A DNA stretch of 23,538 nucleotides from JANWZL01 sp041640815 (lineage in GTDB: Bacteria; Pseudomonadota; Gammaproteobacteria; Burkholderiales; Thiobacillaceae), in NCBI GenBank assembly GCA_041640815.1, contig JBEPZO010000033.1, positions 1 through 23,538 on the forward strand, given 5' to 3'. This document shows positions 15,813 through 23,538 of this stretch, piece after piece (the first letter of the stretch is position 1; every line of letters begins with the position of its first letter). The notes under the pieces were generated by a model. The model did not search any database and was not told where the DNA came from. It worked only from the letters and a program-made list of their open reading frames with translations. A program made the translations under genes and the position numbers.

Positions 15813-15833
15813 GCGAGCGCTGTAGGGCTGTGG

Positions 15834-15851
15834 TGCGCGTACCTGCGCGCA
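15834..15851. repeat. Short GC hairpin after the DUF2905 gene
   Basis: TGCGCG at 15834-15839 and CGCGCA at 15846-15851 form a 6-bp stem with a 6-nt loop, 21 nt after the DUF2905 stop. There is no T-run, so it is a weak candidate for a 3' end or pause element. Confidence 0.25.
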
Positions 15852-15929
15852 AGGGCCAGGAGCGGTGGCGCTCGAGGTGACCGGGTAATTGATGGATTTC
15901 AGACCCGGAATGCTCAGCACCGATGTAAT

Positions 15930-15957
15930 TTGACATAATATACATTGTGCGTCTTAT
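15930..15957 (+). promoter_or_regulatory. Promoter candidate for ftsK-lolA-rarA
   Basis: A perfect -35 TTGACA at 15930-15935 is followed after 16 nt by TCTTAT at 15952-15957 (4 of 6). The patch is sharply AT-rich against its surroundings, with CATAATATACAT just after the -35, so a second start using CATAAT (15934-15939) or TATACA (15939-15944) is possible. A further TATAGT stands at 15994-15999. Initiation near 15964 would place ftsK's ATG about 43 nt downstream. Confidence 0.5.
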
Positions 15958-16006
15958 CGGCCGGAGCATATCGTCCTCGTTAACGCTTTCCCTTATAGTT
16001 CCGGCC

Positions 16007-18292
16007 ATGTTCGGAAAGATGAAAAGACGCGCCTTCGCTCGACCCGTGCGCAAGCCCCTGGCACCAAAGGCAGCCGCCCTGCTCAGGGAGATCTGGTGGC
16101 TGATGGCCGTGGCCCTGGCCCTCTACCTGGGCATGATCCTGGTCACCTATACGCCATTGGATCCAGGCTGGTCGAAATCGGCCGAGACCGAGGCGATCCA
16201 CAACGCCGGCGGCCGCTTCGGCGCCTGGTTGGCCGACCTGTTGCTCTATCTGTTCGGGGTCTCCGCCTATGCCCTGATCGGTTTGGCCTTGTTCCTCGTT
16301 TGGTGGGGATATCGTCGCATCGGTAGCCCTGAGGTTGAGCCGCAACACGGCCCCATCCTGACCTTCGTCGGCTTTCTCCTGTTTCTCATCAGCAGCAGCG
16401 CGCTGGAAGCGCTGCGGTTCTACGATCACGGCCTCGCGCTGCCACTGACCGCCGGAGGTGTGCTGGGTGAGAGCGTCGCCGAAGTCCTGCGCCAGGGCCT
16501 TGGCTTCGATGGCAGCACGGTGCTCTTGTTGCTGACCTGGGGTGTGGGGCTTAGCCTGTTCACGGGCCTCTCCTGGCTGGGTTTGAGCGAGCGGATTGGC
16601 TGGGCGTTGGAGCAGCTGTTCACACGCCTGATCGCGGCCTGGCAGGCCTATCGGGATCGCCGGCTTGGTCAAAAAGCTCAGCAGAGCCGGGAGGAGGTCG
16701 TGCAGAAAGCACAGGCACGCTGGAAACAGTCCGCCCCCCTGCGCATCGAAACCCCAGCCGCGCCGATTGCCCGCTCTGAGCGTATCGAGCAAGAAAAACA
16801 ACCCTTCTTGTTCACCGAGCTTCCTGGGGCCCAGATCCCGCCCTTACGCCTGCTGGACGCCCCGGTGACGGCGACGAGCCCAATCGATCACGCCTCCCTG
16901 GAGGCCACCTCGCGCCTCATTGAACGCAAGCTGGCGGAGTTCGGTGTGGAGGTCAATGTACTCGCCGCCTATCCCGGTCCGGTGATCACCCGTTTCGAGG
17001 TGCAGCCGGCCTCTGGGGTCAAAGGCAGCCAGATCGTGAATCTGGCCAAGGACCTCGCGCGTTCGCTGTCCGTGGTGAGCATACGCGTGGTGGAGACCAT
17101 CCCTGGCAAAAGCTGCATGGGTCTCGAGATCCCCAACAGCCAGCGGCAAACCGTGCGCTTGGCGGAAATCCTCAGCTCGAAGGTCTACAACGACATGCCT
17201 TCACCGCTCACCCTGGCGCTGGGCAAGGACATCGGCGGCAACCCCGTAGTGGCGGACCTCGCCAAGATGCCGCACCTGCTCGTAGCCGGTGCGACCGGTT
17301 CGGGTAAATCGGTGGCCATCAATGCCATGATCCTGTCGCTGCTGTACAAATCGACACCCGCCGAGGTGCGCCTGATCATGGTCGATCCGAAGATGTTGGA
17401 GCTCTCCGCTTATGAGGGCATCCCGCATCTGCTCGCCCCGGTGGTCACCGACATGAAGCTCGCCGCCAGTGCGCTGAACTGGGGTGTGGCCGAGATGGAG
17501 CGGCGCTACAAGCTGATGTCGGCGCTCGGCGTGCGTAACATCGCCGGCCTCAACCAGAAGATCCAGGAGGCGCGCAAGCGCGGTGAACCGCTGGCGCATC
17601 CCTTTGCCCAAAACGCCGACGAGCCCGAGCAGCTCGAGCCCCTGCCCTACATCGTCGTGCTGATCGATGAGCTGGCCGACCTGATGATGGTCGCCGGCAA
17701 GAAGGTCGAGGAGCTGATCGCCCGCCTCGCCCAGAAGGCCAGGGCTGCCGGCATCCACCTGGTGTTGGCCACCCAGCGCCCCTCTGTGGATGTGATCACG
17801 GGGCTGATCAAGGCCAACATACCCACCCGCATTGCCTTTCAGGTCGCCAGCCGGATCGATTCCCGCACCATACTCGATCAACAAGGGGCGGAGACCCTGC
17901 TCGGCCAAGGTGACATGCTCTACCTGCCGCCTGGCCAGGGTTACCCGCAGCGCGTGCATGGCGCCTTTGTCTCCGATGACGAGGTACAGCGCGTGACGGC
18001 CTGGCTCAAGGAGCTTGGACCGCCGCAGTACGATGCCAACGTGCTCGCGGCGCAGACCGATGATGAGGAGGAAGGAACTTCGGCCGTCGATGCCGAGTCC
18101 GATCCGCTCTACGACGAGGCCGTCGCCCTCGTGACGCGTACGCGCAAGGCCTCCATCTCTGCGGTCCAACGCCATCTGCGCATCGGCTACAATCGCGCCG
18201 CCCGGCTGATCGAAGCCATGGAACGCGCCGGATTGGTCTCCCCGATGCAGAGCAACGGCAATCGCGAGGTCTTAGTCCCGCGACGCGATTAA
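16007..18292 (+). CDS. ftsK: DNA translocase FtsK
   Basis: 761 residues, the compact betaproteobacterial size rather than the 1329 of E. coli, because the linker between membrane and motor is short (about 100 residues). Four membrane helices lie within residues 25-190. The RecA-like motor has Walker A GATGSGKS at 428-435 and Walker B IVVLIDELADLMMV at 549-562, with LATQRPSVDVITGLIKANIP following. The C-terminal gamma winged helix (about 699-761, EAVALVTRTRKASISAVQRH) reads KOPS sites and activates XerD at dif. It pumps DNA at the division septum. ATG at 16007 is preferred: an open GTG at 15947 lies inside the promoter candidate, and ATG 16019 has GGAAAG too close. No strong SD is seen for 16007. 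Confidence 0.95.
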   Translation: MFGKMKRRAFARPVRKPLAPKAAALLREIWWLMAVALALYLGMILVTYTPLDPGWSKSAETEAIHNAGGRFGAWLADLLLYLFGVSAYALIGLALFLVWWGYRRIGSPEVEPQHGPILTFVGFLLFLISSSALEALRFYDHGLALPLTAGGVLGESVAEVLRQGLGFDGSTVLLLLTWGVGLSLFTGLSWLGLSERIGWALEQLFTRLIAAWQAYRDRRLGQKAQQSREEVVQKAQARWKQSAPLRIETPAAPIARSERIEQEKQPFLFTELPGAQIPPLRLLDAPVTATSPIDHASLEATSRLIERKLAEFGVEVNVLAAYPGPVITRFEVQPASGVKGSQIVNLAKDLARSLSVVSIRVVETIPGKSCMGLEIPNSQRQTVRLAEILSSKVYNDMPSPLTLALGKDIGGNPVVADLAKMPHLLVAGATGSGKSVAINAMILSLLYKSTPAEVRLIMVDPKMLELSAYEGIPHLLAPVVTDMKLAASALNWGVAEMERRYKLMSALGVRNIAGLNQKIQEARKRGEPLAHPFAQNADEPEQLEPLPYIVVLIDELADLMMVAGKKVEELIARLAQKARAAGIHLVLATQRPSVDVITGLIKANIPTRIAFQVASRIDSRTILDQQGAETLLGQGDMLYLPPGQGYPQRVHGAFVSDDEVQRVTAWLKELGPPQYDANVLAAQTDDEEEGTSAVDAESDPLYDEAVALVTRTRKASISAVQRHLRIGYNRAARLIEAMERAGLVSPMQSNGNREVLVPRRD

Positions 18293-18303
18293 GGCAAGGC
18301 TAA

Positions 18304-18927
18304 ATGATGGGAAAACCTTTACTATTCATTGCGTTATATCTATTAGTTGAAGTTGTTTTTAAGCATGCTTGGGCCACCAACCCCTTGCAGGGCTTCATCG
18401 CGGGCACGCGTACCTTGAGCGCCCAATTTACGCAGGTGGTGTTCGACCGCACGGGCCGCAAGGTGCAGGAGAGCCAAGGCAGCCTCTATCTTTCGCGCCC
18501 TGGCAAGTTCCGCTGGGTCTATGCCAAGCCTTATGCCCAGCTCGTGGTGGGGGACGGCAGCCGGCTTTGGATTTATGACCAGGATCTGGAGCAGGTCACG
18601 GTGCGCAAACTGGACGAGGCCCTCGGCGAGAGCCCGGCCGCCCTGCTGGCCGGCAGCAACGAGGTCGAGCGGCTGTTCAACCTGCGCCAAGCGGGTGAGG
18701 CGGACGGCCTAACCTGGCTCGAGGCCACGCCTCGCAGCAAAGAGGGCAGTTTCGAGGCGGTACGGCTGGGGTTCAAAGGCGACGACCTGCTCGCCATGGA
18801 GCTGCGTGACAACTTCGGTCAAGTCACGCAATTGCGCTTCACAGGCATCCGACGCAACCCCAGGCTTGCCGCCGACCTGTTTCGCTTCACCCCCCCCAAG
18901 GGGGTAGACGTGATCGGCGAGAAATAG
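18304..18927 (+). CDS. lolA: Outer-membrane lipoprotein carrier protein LolA
   Basis: 207 residues. LolA ferries lipoproteins across the periplasm from LolCDE to LolB. The N-terminus is a Sec signal peptide of about 24 residues, cut after HAWA, before TNPLQGF; it is unusual in holding Glu, Lys and His near the end of the hydrophobic stretch (LVEVVFKHAWA). The mature part has family blocks GTRTLSAQFTQVVFDRTGR, SRPGKFRWVYAKPYAQLVVG and DGSRLWIYDQDLEQVTV. ATG at 18304 and ATG at 18307 are adjacent; AAGG 5 to 8 nt upstream can serve either. The first 66 nt are about 30% GC, far below the rest of the gene. It begins 11 nt after ftsK and is followed by rarA, a common gene order. Confidence 0.94.
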   Translation: MMGKPLLFIALYLLVEVVFKHAWATNPLQGFIAGTRTLSAQFTQVVFDRTGRKVQESQGSLYLSRPGKFRWVYAKPYAQLVVGDGSRLWIYDQDLEQVTVRKLDEALGESPAALLAGSNEVERLFNLRQAGEADGLTWLEATPRSKEGSFEAVRLGFKGDDLLAMELRDNFGQVTQLRFTGIRRNPRLAADLFRFTPPKGVDVIGEK

Positions 18928-18935
18928 CGGCAAAG

Positions 18936-20315
18936 GTGACCAGCCCCTCGACTGCCGACCTCTTCCCGGACGACAACACCGCGTCGCCGTCCGACCCCGC
19001 TCCGCTGGCCGAGCGGCTGCGGCCGCAGTCCCTCGATGAGGTCATCGGACAGTCCCATCTCCTCGGGCCAGGCAAGCCCCTGCGGTTGGCATTCGAGTCG
19101 GGCCGCTTGCACTCGATGATCCTCTGGGGGCCGCCTGGGGTTGGCAAGACGACCCTTGCGCGTTTGGCTGCCCAGCACTTCGCTGCCGACTTCATCCAGC
19201 TTTCGGCCGTGCTCGCCGGCGTGAAGGAGATTCGCGAGGCCGTCGAGCGCGCACGCGCCAACCGACAAGCAGGCCGGCAGACGATTTTGTTCGTCGACGA
19301 GGTACATCGCTTCAACAAGGCGCAGCAGGATGCCTTTTTGCCGCACGTTGAATCCGGCCTCATCACCTTCATCGGCGCCACCACTGAAAACCCTTCCTTC
19401 GAGGTCGTCGGCGCCCTGCTCTCCCGTGCCCAGGTCTACGTCCTGCGCCCGCTCGATAGGGATGAACTGACCGCCCTGCTGCGTCGTGCGCTCGACAAAG
19501 CCGGCCTTGGCATCGAGCTCGACGCTGCAGCCAGCGACCTCCTCGTGACCTATGCCGATGGCGATGGCCGCCGATTGCTCAACCTGCTCGAACAGCTTGC
19601 GGTTGCCGCGCAAGCCGTAGGACGCGCTACGATCGATCGCACCTTCGCGGTCGACGCCCTGACGCCCGCACGGCGGCGCTTCGACAAGGGGGGCGACGAT
19701 TTCTACGACCAAATCTCCGCCTTGCACAAATCCGTGCGCGGCTCCAACCCGGATGCCGCGCTCTATTGGCTGGCGCGCATGCTGGACGGCGGCGCCGACC
19801 CGCTCTACCTGGCACGGCGCATCGTGCGCATGGCCAGCGAGGACGTCGGGCTCGCCGACCCGCGCGCACTTGCCATTGCGCTTGATGCCATGGCAGCCTA
19901 TGAGCGTCTGGGCTCACCCGAAGGCGAGCTGGCCTTGGCCGAGGCCGTGGTCTATCTCGCTTGCGCCCCCAAGAGCAACGCCGTGTACAAGGCCTGGAAC
20001 GCCGCGTCTGCCTTCGTCCAGCAGGACGGCTCGCGCCCGGTGCCGCTGCACCTGAGAAATGCCCCCACGCGGCTACTGCGCGAGCTAGGCCATGGCCGCG
20101 ACTACCGCTACCCGCATGACGAACCCGAAGGCTACGCCGCCGGCGAGAGCTATTTGCCAAGTGACCTGCCCGCAATGCGTTTCTACACCCCGACGGCACG
20201 CGGACTCGAGGCACGCATCGCCGAGCGGCTAGAACATCTGCGCGCCCTGGATGCACAAGCCTCGGCTGCCGGCAGGGGGCGGGACTCCGACGGCCCGCAA
20301 CCGGCGGGAAAATAG
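18936..20315 (+). CDS. rarA: Replication-associated recombination protein A (RarA/MgsA AAA+ ATPase)
   Basis: 459 residues. A clamp-loader-like AAA+ protein acting at stalled replication forks. PLAERLRPQSLDEVIGQSHL (23-42) is the usual N-terminal block; Walker A GPPGVGKTT is at 65-73 with Lys71, Walker B FVDEVHRFNK at 119-128, sensor 1 FIGATTENPSFE at 145-156. SALHKSVRGSNPDAALYWLARML and KSNAVYKAW are RarA-specific C-terminal tetramerisation-region motifs. The C-terminal 20 residues are low-complexity. The start is GTG at 18936 with AAAGG abutting it, 8 nt after the lolA stop; because that spacing is poor, a downstream start cannot be excluded, but no ATG occurs before the conserved block. In many Betaproteobacteria serS follows; it does not here. 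Confidence 0.94.
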   Translation: MTSPSTADLFPDDNTASPSDPAPLAERLRPQSLDEVIGQSHLLGPGKPLRLAFESGRLHSMILWGPPGVGKTTLARLAAQHFAADFIQLSAVLAGVKEIREAVERARANRQAGRQTILFVDEVHRFNKAQQDAFLPHVESGLITFIGATTENPSFEVVGALLSRAQVYVLRPLDRDELTALLRRALDKAGLGIELDAAASDLLVTYADGDGRRLLNLLEQLAVAAQAVGRATIDRTFAVDALTPARRRFDKGGDDFYDQISALHKSVRGSNPDAALYWLARMLDGGADPLYLARRIVRMASEDVGLADPRALAIALDAMAAYERLGSPEGELALAEAVVYLACAPKSNAVYKAWNAASAFVQQDGSRPVPLHLRNAPTRLLRELGHGRDYRYPHDEPEGYAAGESYLPSDLPAMRFYTPTARGLEARIAERLEHLRALDAQASAAGRGRDSDGPQPAGK

Positions 20316-20371
20316 AAAGGCTGGGTATAGGGAGCATGGCTAAGGACTCGGCGTCAGGCTTATGCGGCGGC

Positions 20372-20401
20372 TTGAGCGGCACACCGTGGACCTGCTAGAA
20401 T
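20372..20401 (+). promoter_or_regulatory. Promoter candidate for rpsB-tsf
   Basis: -35 TTGAGC at 20372-20377 (4 of 6), 18-nt spacer, -10 TAGAAT at 20396-20401 (5 of 6) preceded by TGC, so an extended -10. Initiation near 20408 gives an rpsB leader of about 305 nt. This is the best promoter match in the rarA-rpsB gap, which otherwise contains no gene. Confidence 0.55.
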
Positions 20402-20407
20402 CGACGC

Positions 20408-20713
20408 TTCACCGCCTAGGGAAGGCTTGAACGTATCGCTGCACGGGTGCCATGCCGCGCGGCGCGAGGTTGGCGCCATCGCCTGACGATGTGTCGGGTC
20501 TACCGCTTCGCGTGCTGGGCTTTGGGCCGTGACGGCGTGGCGTGTTGCGGCGGCGCTGGCTGGGCGGCTCGCGCACTGGGCCAGCGAGCCAGCGCGCAGC
20601 TCGGTTCAGCGTTTCCCAACGGTGGAACTTCACACACCCGTCCAGGTTAAGGTGTCCGCAGGCGCGGATTCTTGACGGGTGGCGGTCCAACCTTAACTAC
20701 TCGGAGTCATGCG
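20408..20713 (+). promoter_or_regulatory. Long structured rpsB leader
   Basis: No gene is supported in this stretch. It contains several long inverted repeats. GCGCTGGCT at 20553-20561 pairs with AGCCAGCGC at 20587-20595; GGCTCGC at 20566-20572 pairs with GCGAGCC at 20584-20590, and these two stems share 20587-20590, so they cannot both be complete. GTTAAGGT at 20646-20653 pairs with ACCTTAAC at 20690-20697 just before the SD GGAG at 20703-20706, with a small TCCGC/GCGGA hairpin inside its loop. Feedback by S2 through the rpsB leader is known in gammaproteobacteria; that this leader does the same is inferred. Confidence 0.45.
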
Positions 20714-21478
20714 ATGAGCGTCACGATGCGCCAAATGCTGGAGGCCGGCGTGCATTTCGGCCACCAGACCCGCTACTGGAATCCGAAGATGGCCCCTTAT
20801 ATCTTCGGCCAGCGCAACAAGATCCACATCGTCAACCTGGAAAAGACCCTGCCCATGTTCGAGGAGGCGGCAAGGTTCGCCCGTCAACTCGCCAGCAACC
20901 GGGGCACCATCCTGTTCGTCGGCACCAAACGGCAGGCACGCGAGATCATCGCCGAGGAGGCGACCCGCTGCGGCATGCCCTATGTGTCCCACCGCTGGCT
21001 GGGCGGCATGTTGACCAACTTCAAGACCGTCAAGCAGTCGGTCAAACGCATGAAGGATATGGAGGCCCAGTTGGCCGAAGGGGCGCGTGAGACGCTGTCG
21101 AAAAAGGAGCTGCTGCACCTGCAGCGCGAATACGACAAGCTGGTGCGCAGCTTGGGCGGCATCAAGGACATGACCAGTCTGCCAGATGCGATGTTCGTGG
21201 TGGACGTCGGTTATCAGAAAATCGCGGTGACCGAGGCCAACAAGCTCGGTATCCCGGTCATTGGGGTCGTTGACACCAATAACTCCCCAGATGGCGTGGA
21301 TTACGTGATTCCCGGCAACGACGACTCGAGCCGCGCCATCCGCCTGTATGCCCGCGGCATTGCCGATGCCATCCTCGAGGGCAAGGCGCAAGTCATCGAG
21401 GAGATGGTGAGCGCTGGCCAAGAGGGTGACGAATATGTCGAGATCGAAGAGGTCGCCGACTTGGAGGAAAGCGAATAG
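20714..21478 (+). CDS. rpsB: Small ribosomal subunit protein uS2
   Basis: 254 residues, standard for bacterial S2. It begins MSVTMRQMLEAGVHFGHQTR, then WNPKMAPYIFGQRNKIHIVN, FVGTKRQAREII, YVSHRWLGGMLTNFKTVKQS, and DAMFVVDVGYQKIAVTEANK with IPVIGVVDTNNSPDGVDYVIP. S2 joins the 30S subunit late, near S1. The C-terminus is acidic (VEIEEVADLEESE). ATG at 20714 has GGAG at 20703-20706, 7 nt upstream. An ATG at 20709 is out of frame and may compete or be irrelevant. The open frame reaches 20672, but those 14 codons lack S2 similarity. It is the first gene of the rpsB-tsf-pyrH-frr block. Confidence 0.98.
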   Translation: MSVTMRQMLEAGVHFGHQTRYWNPKMAPYIFGQRNKIHIVNLEKTLPMFEEAARFARQLASNRGTILFVGTKRQAREIIAEEATRCGMPYVSHRWLGGMLTNFKTVKQSVKRMKDMEAQLAEGARETLSKKELLHLQREYDKLVRSLGGIKDMTSLPDAMFVVDVGYQKIAVTEANKLGIPVIGVVDTNNSPDGVDYVIPGNDDSSRAIRLYARGIADAILEGKAQVIEEMVSAGQEGDEYVEIEEVADLEESE

Positions 21479-21487
21479 ACCGTGTGC

Positions 21488-21537
21488 GCCCGCTGCGCCG
21501 CAGCGCTCGCTGACGGTGCGCCGTTTGGCCAGCGGGC
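21488..21537 (+). repeat. Stem-loop just after rpsB
   Basis: GCCCGCTG at 21488-21495 pairs exactly with CAGCGGGC at 21530-21537. Its loop holds a smaller hairpin, CAGC at 21501-21504 with GCTG at 21509-21512. It starts 10 nt after the rpsB stop and may protect the rpsB mRNA 3' end or help pause transcription before the downstream terminator-like hairpin. Confidence 0.4.
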
Positions 21538-21611
21538 AGTCTGACGTGGCAGCGGCCCCGTGCGGGTGATACGAGGCCGTGCGTGAAGGATGCGAGATTC
21601 GTTGTGTAGTG

Positions 21612-21633
21612 ACGCCCCGGCATGGGGCGTTTT
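21612..21633 (+). terminator. Intrinsic terminator/attenuator between rpsB and tsf
   Basis: ACGCCCC (21612-21618), loop GGCAT, GGGGCGT (21624-21630): a perfect 7-bp stem running into TTTT (21630-21633). This is a canonical hairpin-plus-T structure, with a short T-run, so partial read-through into tsf is likely. It lies about 50 nt before the tsf SD. An intergenic attenuator at this place is also known in E. coli, where it lowers tsf relative to rpsB. Confidence 0.7.
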
Positions 21634-21695
21634 CATGACATCGGAGCCATGGCCGTGACCAGAGCGGCAGTGGCCAACACGACAGGAGAGCAAAC

Positions 21696-22571
<876 letters not shown>

Positions 22572-22581
22572 TCACGCGCAT

Positions 22582-23298
22582 ATGTCCGCCCCGATCTACA
22601 ACCGTATCTTGCTCAAGCTGTCCGGCGAGGCCCTCATGGGGCCGGACCCCTTTGGTTATCACGCCGAGACCTTGCAGGGCATTGTGCAGCAGATCGACGA
22701 GGTGGCCGGCTTGGGGGTGCAGATCGGCATCGTCGTCGGCGGCGGCAACCTCTTCCGCGGCGCCACCGGCGCGCTTGCCGGGATGGAGCGGACCACGGCC
22801 GATGCCATGGGTATGCTGGCCACGGTGATGAACGCCCTTGCCCTCAAGGATGCCCTGATGATCAACGGCATCCCGGCCCAGGTGATGACGGCGGTGAGCA
22901 TTGCCCACGTGGGTGAGCCCTTCGAGCGCGATGCCGCCGTGCGCCTTCTGGAAGCGGGTCGTGTGGTGATCTTCGGCGGTGGCACCGGCAACCCCTTTTT
23001 CACCACCGATACCGCCGCTGCGATGCGCGCGGCCGAGATCGGCGCCGAGATCATGCTCAAGGCGACCAAGGTCGATGGCGTCTACAGCGCCGATCCCAAG
23101 CGAGACCCCACCGCCCGCCGCTATGACCAGTTGAGTTTCGATGAGGCCATCGCGCGCAATTTGCGCGTGCTCGACACCGCCGCCTTCGCCCTGTGCCGTG
23201 ATCAGAAGCTGCCGTTACAGGTGTTTTCCATCTTCAAGCCTGGGGCGCTGAAACGGGTGGTGACCGGCGCGCCTGAGGGCACACGGGTTACGCCCTAG
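22582..23298 (+). CDS. pyrH: UMP kinase
   Basis: 238 residues. It phosphorylates UMP to UDP in pyrimidine synthesis; bacterial enzymes are hexameric, activated by GTP and inhibited by UTP. Amino-acid-kinase fold motifs: YNRILLKLSGEALMG (5-19), GVQIGIVVGGGNLFRG (46-61), TTADAMGMLATVMNALALKD (72-91), VVIFGGGTGNPFFTTDTAAA (131-150), KATKVDGVYSADPKRDP (about 162-178). ATG at 22582 is 10 nt after tsf with no clear SD, so coupling to tsf translation is probable. The order rpsB-tsf-pyrH-frr is widely conserved. Confidence 0.98.
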   Translation: MSAPIYNRILLKLSGEALMGPDPFGYHAETLQGIVQQIDEVAGLGVQIGIVVGGGNLFRGATGALAGMERTTADAMGMLATVMNALALKDALMINGIPAQVMTAVSIAHVGEPFERDAAVRLLEAGRVVIFGGGTGNPFFTTDTAAAMRAAEIGAEIMLKATKVDGVYSADPKRDPTARRYDQLSFDEAIARNLRVLDTAAFALCRDQKLPLQVFSIFKPGALKRVVTGAPEGTRVTP

Positions 23299-23311
23299 AG
23301 TGGAGGTCAGC

Positions 23312-23538
23312 ATGATCAGCGACATCAAGAAAACCGCCGAAGACAAGATGAAAAAGTCCATCGAGGCGTTGAAGACGGAATTCGCCAAGGTGCGCACGGG
23401 ACGCGCCCATGCCGGCATCCTCGATCACGTCAAGGTCGAATACTATGGCAGCATGGTGCCCGTCAGCCAGGTGGCCAACGTCTCCGTCCTCGACCCGCAT
23501 ACCCTCGGGGTGACGCCTTGGGAGAAGAAGATGGCCGC
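23312..23538 (+). CDS. frr: Ribosome-recycling factor, N-terminal part only
   Basis: 75 complete codons to the window edge, of about 185 expected. MISDIKKTAEDKMKKSIEAL, then FAKVRTGRAHAGILDHVKVE, YYGSMVPVSQVANVSV and TPWEKKMA are unmistakable RRF. With EF-G it splits post-termination ribosomes. ATG at 23312 is preceded by GGAGG at 23302-23306 with a 5-nt spacer, a strong SD. It is 13 nt after the pyrH stop. The C-terminal half of domain I lies outside. Confidence 0.97.
   Translation, partial: MISDIKKTAEDKMKKSIEALKTEFAKVRTGRAHAGILDHVKVEYYGSMVPVSQVANVSVLDPHTLGVTPWEKKMA

Noticed and set aside
15980..16801. 273-codon minus-strand frame antisense to ftsK
   Set aside because: Gln/Gly-rich translation without motifs, a mirror of FtsK codon bias.
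16670..17000. Short FtsK linker considered as a deletion
   Set aside because: Compact FtsK of about 760 residues is normal in Betaproteobacteria; membrane, motor and gamma parts are all present.
20447..20690. Short frames on both strands in the rarA-rpsB gap
   Set aside because: They overlap the long inverted repeats, lack SD sites and have low-complexity translations; the stretch reads better as a structured leader.
20316..20713. tRNA gene or serS remnant after rarA
   Set aside because: I looked for a CCA-ended cloverleaf, a T-loop GTTCRA pattern and seryl-tRNA synthetase motifs and found none that fit together.

Overview
The window is a GC-rich (roughly 60-65% by eye) bacterial chromosome segment, almost fully coding, with bacterial Shine-Dalgarno sites and short intergenic gaps. 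Protein sequences such as EF-Ts (TDAPMMDCKKAL), YciI, YciB, the BolA/PpiC cluster and a long TrpRS most resemble Betaproteobacteria, possibly sulfur- or hydrogen-oxidising environmental lineages; the genus cannot be fixed from sequence reading alone. No IS element, prophage, CRISPR array, rRNA or tRNA was seen.

Layout. (1) 1-1650, minus strand: the start of an AAA-ATPase-like accessory gene cut by the window edge, preceded by an MTA/SAH deaminase-type amidohydrolase (mtaD). (2) 1926-4469, plus: gyrA, with Ala at the position equivalent to E. coli Ser83. (3) 4546-4803, minus: a divergent Hfq-type Sm protein with its own extended -10 promoter candidate, preceded by a gene-free stretch of about 450 nt. 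(4) 5255-7264, minus: the operon yciB-yciI-bolA-ppiC, the first three joined by ATGA overlaps. (5) 7345-15812, plus: a run starting from an extended -10 promoter candidate: PHP phosphoesterase (trpH/yciV-like), yciO, site-2 protease, trpS, then a Lon-type protease of the AsrA-like subfamily, then scpA-scpB-rluB-DUF2905. The Lon gene is preceded by a heat-shock-type -35 sequence. (6) 16007-20315, plus: ftsK, lolA, rarA behind a TTGACA-containing AT-rich promoter region. (7) 20714-23538, plus: rpsB, tsf, pyrH and the start of frr. The rpsB promoter candidate lies about 300 nt upstream, leaving a long leader rich in inverted repeats, and an intrinsic hairpin-plus-T terminator/attenuator sits between rpsB and tsf.

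Functionally this is core genome: DNA topology and segregation (GyrA, ScpAB, FtsK, RarA), translation and RNA biology (S2, EF-Ts, RRF, TrpRS, RluB, YciO, PHP/RNase AM-like, Hfq), envelope biogenesis (LolA, YciB, periplasmic PpiC, S2P) and proteolysis (Lon). I found no clearly new multi-gene system. The observations most worth following are the second-type Lon inserted in the trpS-scp block with a heat-shock-like promoter, the divergent Hfq, and the structured rpsB leader and rpsB-tsf attenuator.
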